64,000 nt of DNA from Lyophyllum atratum (taxonomy: Eukaryota; Basidiomycota; Agaricomycetes; Agaricales; Lyophyllaceae), in contig JACGCN010000020.1 of the NCBI GenBank assembly GCA_014905825.1, positions 806,001 through 870,000 on the forward strand, in the 5' to 3' direction. The notes beneath the pieces were generated by a model. That model was not told the origin of the DNA and ran no database searches. It saw only the letters and a program-made list of their open reading frames with translations. The translations under genes were made by a program, and so were the position numbers. Shown here piece after piece: positions 24,601 through 36,600 of the stretch. Within the stretch, counting starts at the first letter, position 1. The number at the start of each line of letters is the position of its first letter.

Positions 24601-27600
24601 CTTTGCACCGTACTGAGCATAGTATTTTGAGCATTTTGCACCGCGATTGTTGCTAGTTTCAGTTCGAATGTCGTGCTTCAGATTTTCATAAACAGGTCGG
24701 TGTCGAATCTGAGGCAGGCTATAACAGCAACCGGTCTATAACAATTAATCAGAATGAGGTGTCGTAAGTGCAAATAGGAAGGTGTTGAATGACCTCTCGC
24801 CAGTCTTCCTCTACAATAGAAGTCGTATGCAAGCTATCTTGAGCTGCTTGTGACATCACGGAACCGAAAACTTCAGAGCCACGATGGTGCAGCCACTGAC
24901 ACAAACCAAGTATTGAGGCAGGGTATTTTTCGTCGTTATCATGATATTTCAGGACTTGTAGGAGAACTGGACAGTTTATCATCTCTGATGCGGCGGCATG
25001 ACATGGCTGTTGGTTGAATGAAGCCAGTTGGTCGAGTGCAGTTTTATTGAGCATCTGAAGTACAGATTCGTCTGCCGCAAGCTGTACTATGTCAACGTCG
25101 TAATGCAAAATGAAGTGGAAGAGAAGAACCTGGATGAATAATTTTTTATATACTGAGGGGGGCGTCGTGCCGATATAGACTGCCGCTAGCCCAAAGTGTT
25201 GGTCAAATAAAGCTGCTAGGGAGCCGTTCACCGCCGCCAGGTCTGAAATTACTTGAGGGATAGAAGTGACCCGTTCCACCTCTGCCTTAGATGCAGCCTC
25301 TGAACGCTTCCTCTCTCTGAGTCCTTCATCGTCTTCTGAGTCATCAGCAGCATTCTGGGATGTGAGACGAATCCCGCCAGCACCCCTGACCACCAGACGC
25401 AAACGCCTCCGGAGCTTAGCATCATTTAAGAGCTGTTGCTTCCAAATATACCGGTTCTTCCTGACAGGGGAATTGTTTGCGTCGGAAACGGTAGGTGGTC
25501 GTAACGTTGGCAACAGATGCTTCTTGTTGAACCCGACTGTGACGCCATCCCATACCACGTCCTCTGGAATAGGCCCACATTTCTTGCACCGCATGTCATT
25601 GCTAAAGTCTTGCAGGTCCACATAGGCAAACCAAGCCGCACGGAAAACTTCTTCCGTAACAAATGGTGCAGATGAATTGTTCGCACCGTACCGGCGGCTG
25701 AGAACTGTCACCCATGCCGTAAATGGGGTTTCAGATGAAGTGTAGACACTGGTGTAATCATCGAGAAGCTCGTGGGTAAAGAGGATGCGGTTGTTGAAGT
25801 TGAAGATCCCAAGTCCACGAGGCTCAGGGCCTATGAACCGTCGAGCACGTCCAGCGCAGGTTGAACAGCTTTGTACTTGGATACGACTTTGGAAGGCCTC
25901 CGTCAAGCCATAAATGGTACAATCCCTCACAATGATTGGGTTCTGAGGGCTGTAATGGGTGCGGGTCGGTCCACAGGGACATGTTGAAGTGAAATCCAGA
26001 TGCAGGAGAAGTGGGGCCTGCCTGCATGGGTTAGGTCGAATATAATGGGGAACGTCCGTGTCTAAAGCCGCCCAGATGGGTGGTACAATGGGCAAGTATG
26101 AGATTGAATTATTTCGTCGAAGCTTTCGCGGTGTCATTACTAGAAATAGGGACATTAGCAGAGTTCAGCGCCAGGATTGTAATTCATCACTAACCGGCGT
26201 CTAGAACATTAAGGTCTATAGCCATATCTTCACGGCTTCCGTTGGTCGATTCAAGGCCTAAAACCCGCAGAAGCACCCTCCTTGCATCCGTAATGTGGAT
26301 ACAGTTATCCTGCACATCCTTCGTACATTTCCAAGAACCCCCTCCCCTATCGTCACCGTCATGCATCACGACTGCACGGCTTTTAGCAGTTCCCGATCTT
26401 GAGCTTACTGAAAAATAGTTTATAAACTTCTCACCGCCACCAGGCTGTCGCAAGAAGAGGATGGCGGAGGCTTCACTATCTTTCGGGAGGGTTGGTTCGT
26501 ATTCCCCTTTTCACAAGCACATGCACTCACCTGCAAGGGCGTGTTTGTCTCCTGGAAACTCTTCCTCTCCGTAATTCTCCACGAAACGCTGGTGGACACA
26601 CACTCCATCTCTCCTACTCCGTTTGCAGTAACAGCCAACGACGGTTTTAGTCCCGATCTTTGTGCGCTCCAGATGATACCAAGATCGCTAATCACAAGCT
26701 TGTTAATGGCAAAGAGAATTGATGAAGATTGTGTACATACCATGCCCAATGCACTTTTCGAGTCCCAGCCCTGTACAACGAAGACATTGCCGTACAGTTG
26801 GACCACACTAACACCTCCAGTCCAGACCAGATCCACGTACGTCCAAAAGTTCTGTAGATCATCGATACTGACACCGTCACTCCTTGTCAATTCCTCGTCA
26901 CCCTCAGCCAACGACCCCTCAAGGTCTGGGTGTTCAATTTCGTCTCCAAATGATGAACCATATCCATCATCTATGGTTGTCGCACTGCCATCAAAATCAA
27001 AGCACTGTACTCCAGACATTTCTAGCGCAGACGAGCCACCGGCCTTGGGTGGTGGGCGTTTTTTCTGCGTCTCATTCCGTGCCCTGCTGGGGACTCCTAC
27101 CCGGCGGCGTTTCTGAGGTGATTCCTGGCGCGAGCCATCTGTCCAAAGTCCTCCTGTGATTTGAGGAAGGTTGACTTGGTTATTTCCGCGAACTGGTAGA
27201 ACAATCGGAGCAGTCTTGGGCGGTGGTTTAGGCAAGATGATAGACATAGTATAACATATGGTGGGTCTTTGCTATTTCCACAGGTGATCATTAAAGATAC
27301 GTGGTGAGTCTTTGCCATTCCTGCAGGCGATCGCAAACGGTGGTGGTCCGCCGACATATTTCTCCTCCTCGCCTTAATTTTTTCACATAGCACCAAGGGA
27401 TATCACGCTATGGCACCACTCCCTCGAAAGTCCCCTCGAAAATATTCCCCCTCAAAGAAAGCCATCTCCACTGACAAAGCCACAACTTCTTCCAAGAAAC
27501 AGTCGACGCTACCACAGACAAAAAAGGCCAGAGGGCCACTGCGGTGTCAGCGGTGCCCTGATCATCCCCTTCTGAAGGAATGCCCTGTGCACAGTGCAAA

Positions 27601-30600
27601 GCGCAAGAGGCCTACTACAGTAAGTCCAATGCCACCATCACCGCGCCTTCGCCTCACAGACTTCCCTTAAACAGGAAAATCCTGCTTTGGACCCTCTAAC
27701 CCCACAGCCCCCTTCTATACCACCTGGCACTGTCCTTGACCAGGACTGCCTGACCCCACAGGCGTCGGAGCCCCCGTCTGAACCCCCCAGCACCATTCCT
27801 GACCAGGAAGAAGAGAACTCAGAGTCGAACATCCACCCTGACCTCCGTACGCCGCGTCGACCTCACCCTTTTCATGGGCCACAGATCCCTCGCCTCAACC
27901 TCTTTCCCCAGTTATCTTCAGGGAGGGACTATAGCCCTGTCGCTCAACAAGACATGGGAGTAGGAACCCCTTCTTCCTCCCCCGTGTGTTTGCCTGGGAC
28001 CCTACCACCATCTTCCCCACCCCCTTCCTCACCGGTTATGTCTTCGACTCTTCTCTCTAGAGATTCTGTGCATTCATCGCCCTCTCCTGGAACCCGTATT
28101 CGCCCGACTGCAGCCAATCCATTCCACGGCATGGTTGAGGGCGCCATGCAGGGCTCGAAACAGGTAGACATCGTCCGTCAGCACGAGCCTCGCCCTCCTG
28201 CCACTGTCCTGAGTGCTGCATCTCGTCGATTTCGTGCCGAAATTCGGGATATTATTGAACGTGTATGTGTACAGTTTACTACTTGCGGCGGTGCTAGATG
28301 ATGCTAAATGCTCAAATTATTTATTAGTGCGAACGTCTTTCCGCAGAGACCAACTGCTGGCTGTTTGTTGCTGGCCAGCACTCCCAAGCCGCATCAAGCA
28401 ACTCATTCTACCATTACGCATCCCCTAACTTGCGACAGGATGCTTACCCACAGACGTCTGAACTAGTCAACAATTTTGGTGCAGTGGTCGAGGCGCTCCT
28501 TCTATTGAACAAACAGAAGGTTATCGAGCTCAATATGCGCTGTGGTAGAATGGAGAGGGAAAAGATGGCGACTGAGGAGGAAGCAAAACAAGTGCGTGCG
28601 GAACTTGCGGCCAAGGCCGAACAGGCAGCCCTCCTGACCAGTATCTTGGAGCGCGTGCGTAGCGGAGCGCTACCCTTGCATGAAATTCCAGCCGGTTTAT
28701 TGGAATAGATAGCCGACAGCAATATCGGGAAGTGCCACGCGTGTGCGTAGCGGAGCGCTACCCTTGCATAAAATTCCGGCTGGTCTAATTGGAATAGATA
28801 GCCGACAGCAATATCGGGATAGCCGACAGGTCCACTATATCAGGCCGAATTTTTGAATGAATAATATATCACTGTGATTCAAATCCCCCAGCAAACTGCA
28901 TGGCTGAAAACGAAGCTCAGCAATCTCCACAACCAACCACAGAAGGTTAGTACGACTTACATCTGCTTGCGAGTTACTAGCTGAAATACAAAAGTTCTGC
29001 CAGCAGACAAGGGAAAGGCCACTAACCCGCACCCCATCAGTCCTGCCGGCGTCGTAATCGAAATCCTCGGAGCTAAATTGTGTCAGCTCAATGTCGCTTC
29101 CGATTGCAAATATTGCGATGTTGCGACGTTCCGGCAAGAATGGCCCCTGTTTCCGGCACAGGAGTTATTGGCTGGCATGAGGGAAGATGAGGATGTGGTG
29201 CAATGGACGGAATCGGGAACGGACCGTCGCCACATGATTTGTCGGGCCTGCATTCGGGGCTGCATTCAGTCCATAATCGACGAGCGGCGCACATGTTCAG
29301 GCGGCTGGCATTCAGGCGGCTGGCATTGGGGGGTGGAAGGGTGTGATGGGTGTTCACCCGGCTGGGGAGAACCAGAGCATTTGGGGGTGGAAGGGGATGG
29401 GGATGGGGTGGGGTGGGGCTTTTCCGACGCCGCTGATGAGGAAGGCCCTTCCGATGCAGTTGATGATCCATGGGGCACGGGGGGCGATTAGTTCATATTA
29501 GTGTGGCGTTCGTACAACCGATCCAGGGATGTTTCCATCAAATTCTGTTTGCTTGGTGCGGGGTGGGGCACTTCCGACGTAGTTGATGGGGAGGACACGT
29601 ATTCAAAGTGGTTCGGACGCCCTATACCAGTAGATTGGGAGGCACTAGGCATTTGATATGTATTAGCGTTGATTTTGAAATCAATGGAAATCAACAAAAT
29701 CAATGACAATCAATAATCAATTCAGATTTCGTGTTCTCACATTTCTTCAAAAAGACTTAAGCCAAGCGCTAGAGGCTGAGATAAAACATATTGACAATAC
29801 TAACATGATCAATTTAAATTAATTGAATCAAGAAAGACTTAGCGTTGAAGGCTTGTACTTACGACGTAAAGGAGCGGTAAGGTAGAGTATCAGGCCGGAA
29901 CCTTAGTAAACATATTCACCCCCTGCTCCCATCGCACCCCATCTGCAAGATCTACTTCTAAGCGGGCTAAACGCTTCTCCTTCGGTGTCTTCGCCTTCAT
30001 GCCTTGGCAGTAGGACCGAATGGTCTTGAAGTTGTAGGCGACGTACCGAAAAAGGCCACCTGCGGCATACTGTGTGAAGGACATGCGAGTTTCGTCCGGA
30101 GCAATGGGGCAGTTTCCGTGTTCGACAGAGCCAGAGGGAATGAGAATAGTTGCGCCGGGAGGGAAATCGATGACAACTCTGAGACCGTATAGGATCAGCT
30201 GGCCACCAGTGCGCGGGTTGAAGTTACCCAGGGCGGTGATTGCACAGAGTCCGTACGGGAGGTTAGCGTAGTCGACGTGGCGCCAGGTGCAGGTCTGTGG
30301 GCCACAGTTGAATGTACAGGCGGGGAAGACACTATTCGAAAATGTGTGGTCCAGATGTGTGCAGGTGGTGAAGAGCGTCTGCAGAGTGGTGGCATAGAAG
30401 CGATAAAGCTTTGGGGCAAACGTGGCAAATGCACCTAGAGGGAATGTTGAACATACATATGAGAGTCATTAGCATGAAAATACTTACTTGATTGGAAGCC
30501 GGCAATGCGTCGAAGGTTGACGTCGCCTCGAAGGCGCTGGACTCTACGCTGCTCCTCTTTTTTCTCATGCTTGATGTTAACCGGTTGCTTAAACATAACA

Positions 30601-33600
30601 TGAGTACATGAGGCGTAGTTAGTGAGTTAGAACATACCGTCGTTCCCGTCCCGTGCGAAACACCGGTGGCGATGGCAAAAAACCGTCCACGGCGATGCTC
30701 CGTGGTATCATCCCCAATGGCCTGTTGGCGGACTTCGTCCATGATTGCAGCCGCGCCCTTGATAATGGCGTCCCAGTCCGCATCTTTGGGCCTTCCAGCA
30801 CCATTGATAATGGCCCGACGCTCGCTGTCCAGGAGGGAGAAGGGTGCACTGAAGAATAAGTAAGCAACAGTTCGTGTTGAGTAAAATAAGACTCACCCGC
30901 CCTCCCACTTCAAGTGGCGGAAGCCCATGTTAACAAAGTCCTCCACGCTCCGGTACTCCGGCGCTGGATCCCCACGCGTCCCCGTCCATGAGCCGCCCTT
31001 CGTCCTAGGTAAGCTCTTGGCATCAAGAGAAACATCGACTGGGTTGAAGAAGAGCTTCTCCTTGGCAGTGCGAGTCGTGCGTGTAGGGCGGTGGTAGGGC
31101 GTGGCGTCTTGGGCGGCCTGGATACGCTTTGAGCTACGGCGCTGTTTCTTCCGAGCAGCAAGGCGTCGGGCTTCGATGGACTGTCGAAGCCTAGCCCGGG
31201 TGATGGGGCTTAGGGGCTTTGGCACGTCGTCATCGATACCGTGTGGGATGTCGTCGCGGGCATGGATCAGGTCCTCAAGGTTATCGACAACCTCGTGGAT
31301 GATCCCACCAGTGTTGAACAATGGGGGGACGATGGCAGAGGGGACATAGGGCACGAAGCTCTGAGGATTGAAAGAAATCCCAGAGCGCGTCTGCGGCTAA
31401 GCAGTGAGCGACACATCACATACGGGCTGGGGGAACGTACCTGGCTGAGGCGATCCAGTATCTTGCGAAACATGTCCTGCGGGCGAAAGATAAATTAGCA
31501 AGAGTGTTCGCACAGGTAAACCACAGAAGAGACAAGGGGGCTGTGAGCGGAAGCGGCTGGGGGGAGTGGGGGGGAGGAGTTGGGCAGCCCACCGCCGAGG
31601 GCCCGTGGGTGAGGCCCGCGTGCAGCGTTGGAGCCCTTGGGAGATTCCCAATGCGCGTTACACCCCCTACCGCCGAGGGCCTGTGGGTGAGGCCCCACGA
31701 GCGACGAAGCATGTACCACGGCTCTCCCCTCGCTGCCGAGTGCCTGTGGGTGAGGCCCTACGCACAGCAGACCCCTTCACCGCCGAGGACCTATGGGTGA
31801 GGCCCCGCGAACGGCTCGAGGTCGTAGAGGATAGAGAACACCTACTCACGGGAGTGGGGGAGGATTCTAAGCAGAAGCCTCCAACGGCTCCTGCTTTTGA
31901 AGGCGGGCCCGGGATAATCGTAATTGCAGAGGCCGGCATGGCGTGCTCGAACACATGGGCGATCGGGGCGACGGTGTACGTGGAGCAGCCGCGATCGAGC
32001 CCTCCGATGGCAAAACGTTTGTCAGTGAAGATTGTGGTGAGAGCCTTGACCGCGCACCTGGACGCCGTCCTTCCCTCCCGAAGACCATCCTGCCATTGCT
32101 CACTTCCCACCATCAGGAGACGAGGCACTCAGAGGGGGAGACACCGAATCTGTAGGGGAATTCAGCAGCCATACGACTGACAAGGGGGAAAACATACCTG
32201 CTGAATTTCCAACCGCGAGGTTCTTTAAGCGCGTCGCTCGACTGGTTTGATCGCATGTGATAGGGCTGTTGCTACGGACCGACTGATGCGAAAAGAAAGG
32301 ACCCTACTTTTGAGAGATGACGTGATTCTGCCAAGAAGAAGCACATGGAACGTATGACTCACCTTCAACAAAAATAGACTCCCACTAAATTTATCCCAGC
32401 CGACGGGGGAAAAATAACGCGGCCATGAGCAGTATAAGCGCGTCGAAACCGTCGTTGAGTGAACGTGTCGGCTCTTCACCAATGCCAATGTCCGTCAGAA
32501 GAATGATGTCCGGCTACCTAAGCATGCGAGCCAGTGAGTCGAAACTACTTTACTTTAAACATAACATACCTAATGAATTGGCAGTAAATTATGTCGTAGA
32601 CGTGGCCAGTCTCGACCTGCCGATACCCGTTGATGACGCCTGCCTGATATGCCGGGTCATTCACAGGGATGCCGATGAAGAAAAAACCTTACTTTCTCTT
32701 GGAACCTGTCGGGACTTCGTCCTAATCAATCACGCGCTGCCATGGTTGGTGCAGGCATATACAAAAATCTTGAATCAGGATAGGGAGTTGATACTATGCT
32801 GGTGCCATACATGTAGTGAGCTTTGGGTACTCATCTAGATGGAAGAAGGACGGTACCTTAGAAATACACATTTACTCGTCCCATCTCGACCTCCCACCCG
32901 TCCCGAGATGCTGCCAGCCATCTCACTTAGCAAAGAAATCCTCGGGGGAAGTTGTCAAACACATCTCGTTGGAACTGGTATACATACAATGTAACTGACA
33001 TATATAACGTATTGCAGACAAGGCTCAAGGACATATGACTACTAAAGTGCTCGTGGCTAGGCGAATGTCAGTCTTGGCGTCTCTCTTCCCTTTACGGTCG
33101 CGAACAAGGCATTGGTCCTTTCCGAAATCCATGACCACGAACTCCTTACCCATCCAAACACCATCGAGAGCAGTAACCATTTCACCCTTGACTTCCGGCC
33201 GAATTGGACGTACATACTTGTCCGGCACCAAGAGCCTTTCCATATGGATTAGAACTTTAGCTTGATTGCCTTCAGTCCCGATCCACAGTCCCCGTTTGTC
33301 CTCGTAATCCCCGTTTTTGAAACCGGGGTCACGGAGAACAGCCTTGGTGTCGTGGATTTGGACTTTGATTCGTTTGCCGGTGAAAAGGGGTGATTCCATC
33401 CAAGGGCTGTAAGCTGTGCAAAAGAGCTGATTAGATAGTCAACGAGAAGCAAATGGGAATACCATACGGAAGGAAGAATTTGCACTTGGAGTTCGAGAGG
33501 AGGGGTCCCATGCAGGGCTGAATGCCACACTGGTGCCGGGCGGGAGGGGCGTTGACGGCACGAGAGGAAGGGTAGACTGGGGTATCACCATCCCCGATAA

Positions 33601-36600
33601 TATGGATTGCCGGCGGGTCATCTCCTCGATGCTCAATGGCGTGAAATGGGAGTCGTTGCTAAGTAGCGGTCAACATATTTCTATACCGAGTGGACGAAAC
33701 GTACATTAACGTTAGATGCGAGAGGCTGATGCGTTCCTGTCTCATCGTCGCTTGAACTTCAATAAGGACATTGTTGCCTTCTAAAGTAGACTTGATGATG
33801 GCTTCGTAGGCCTTGAGCTGGTGGTTTCTCATGACTCGAACATGCCGCCCGACGAGATGACGATGAGGATCCTTCGGAAACTCAAGTCTGGAGTTGTGAT
33901 GCGAAGATTCGCCTGAGTGCGTTATGAAAGGTAATTCGAAGAATTGAACGCAATTGTACGGGACTTGCATCTGCGTAAATGACGTGAGATGGATACTAAG
34001 CAAAAGTAGGTGAAAGGACTGACATGTTTCTTCGCCTTATGATCGTACAACGTCAGCATTTCCGGTGTCACAGCTACCACCCACCCCGTTGAACCTGAGA
34101 GTGTTCCGATGGTGACCTTGACTTGGTCCCCGACACGGAAATCCTTTCGTAGGGAGTCAATCGATACCGCCAACTGCAATTTATCTGGTACTGTACGAAT
34201 AACAGCTTCGTTGCCAGTCAGACTTTCGACTACGCCGAAGACACCCTGCGACTCCCCGTTCGCAACTATAACCGAGTCCCCGAGTACCAATTGACGCCTA
34301 GTCATCATCTCCAAGGTTCTTTGAAAGACATCTCGAGGAATGCAGCGAGCGTTTCGAAAGAGAGCGATTTCGTCCGAAGTCGGTATGGCTTCCTCTGGAT
34401 AAAAGTCGTTCGTGACAAATGACAGGTATCCATCCACGTAGACTGCACCCTTGAACAGCAGAACTTGATTCCTCCTCTCGACCGACTTCTCTCCCCAGAC
34501 CTCTATGACTTTCTTCTCATCGAACAGCGCCTGATCGGGACGACTACTTCGTGGACGTTTTACACGACGAGTCAGCCTGCGCTCTAGTCTGAGCCGAGGA
34601 ACGACCAGGACATCAGCGCCGTATGTACCCCCCCCGTGTTGAACTCCCGAACGTAGGCTAGATCACCTTGATACGGGTGCCGTGAAAGCCGTACCCAAGA
34701 CTGGTTGCGAGGCGTGAATAATGTCGGCTTTTTTATCCAGACCGACACATCCTCGGGGGCAATGACGTGCATCCGCTGTGGGTAGACATTGGATACTTCT
34801 TGGCATGCTGATTCGACGTCGCTGACGGTGGTAGCCTCGATGACGATCCAGCCGGGATGAGAGACTTCGCCAACGATGGACTTTACCGCCCAGCGACACC
34901 CACCTCGGATGATTTTAGCCATCAAGATGAAAGCCGCCGTTTCTTCATAGCCCGGCTGCGAAATGGTCAGTAACCAGTACAACATATGACTTCAATAAAC
35001 TGACCTTCACCGCTACCCTCCACAACTGCGGCCTTGGGACATCCAACAAACTTTCGTCGTCAACATAATCATGCTTGTTGTCGTGCTTGTTGTGGTGCGC
35101 CCGTTCGTGAGCACGAGTCAAAAACGACACCCAGTTGCCTTCAGCGGACGCGCGAGTATGCTCACGATAGAGCAGGCGGTGGGAGACGCGACTATCGGCA
35201 ACTACGGGTTCCTGGTCCTCCAAGAAATCATCTAAAGGGCGTTCTTAGTGGTCTGTCTCGGGGACACTGTATACAGTACGCACCTAACTCCTCATCATCA
35301 TCGTCTTCCTCACTCTCATCGTCGACCTCGGCCTCCAGGCTCAGAAATCGCCTCACGTCCTGCTTCGTGCCGCGTGAGTATAGATTCTGAGGCCCGGCAT
35401 GACTTGTACCACACCTCGATGCGCGGGCGCTTTTGACCCGTTCGTTGGGCGTCTACCGACTTCTGTAGTAACGTTGAATACATTTCATTGAGTTAGTATT
35501 AAGTTCCTTACTTCGTCAACATTGTCGTGCTTAGTTTCATTTGACAATATGTTGCCGTCTTCAGAGACGACCTCGACCGGGTGTAGTCCATTAGAGTCCA
35601 TACTAATAAGGTCTATGGTAAGGTACTGTCTAATCTAAAGGTATTAAACGCCTATAGGGACGGCGGGCGGGGATGGTAGTGGTACCAGGTCAAGAGCGAA
35701 ATATTGTAAGTCCGGCCAGGCGCCATCAGTTGGCGCAGCACGTTTGTTTAGGGTAGACACTTAGCACGTGCTGTCCCAAGGTGTCGCACCACAAATGCAA
35801 ACCTCACGAGGTCAGGTGCGATGGGTCTGGACTTGGTCTAGGCCAACATGTGTTGCGTCATCTGATTGATCAGATGACGCATCTCAGGTGACGCTGTTGT
35901 TCATCCAAACATTGAAACAAGCAGCCATCGCTTCACCTCCCCACCTCCACCACCACTTACAAGAGGATCGCGCCAAGGGAGACTCGAGCCCGGGACCCCC
36001 CACGGCGTGTCCCTCTTATCTCTAACTCCTACCACCACCCGTCTCGCGTCCGCCGCGTGTTTAGGAACTTTCACGGTAAAGTTCCAAAGTATTTTCTTAT
36101 TGTTCCAAGTTCTTATCATACTAATCCGTCTTGTCAAGGTTTTCAGATCCATTTTCCAGTCGTATCGATCAACCGACGAAGGGGGTTAGCGAGGGAAGGA
36201 CGGCAGACCCCTGGTGGGGGGAGCCGCCAAGGTGTGTACACTAGGCCCTGCCGGCATGTCATTTACTAAATATAATGCCTCCCTTTACAGGTTAGCTTTC
36301 CTAAAACACGGCGGAACGCCCTCCTCCCCTTGAAAGAGGATGTGAGACGCCCAATAACGACCTCAGGACCCGCGAAGACCCCCCCATTGCCGCTCTGACG
36401 ACGCCGTCGCCTCGCGCCTCCCTTCAGGGACGAAGCGGCCGGAACGGGGGCAGACCACATCGTCGGGCAGTACGATCTGACGGTACCTCCCTCACCTCAC
36501 TAGTCACGCACGCTTTCGCTGATGGATCCTTTCCAAAAGGACTGGGATGTCTCGACGGCGTGCGTAGCGCACCGCACGAAACACCCTGGGAACAGGGCGG

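Noticed and set aside
35930..36060. B-box-like GGGCTCGAGTCTCC suggesting a tRNA
   Set aside because: No matching A-box or cloverleaf at proper spacing.
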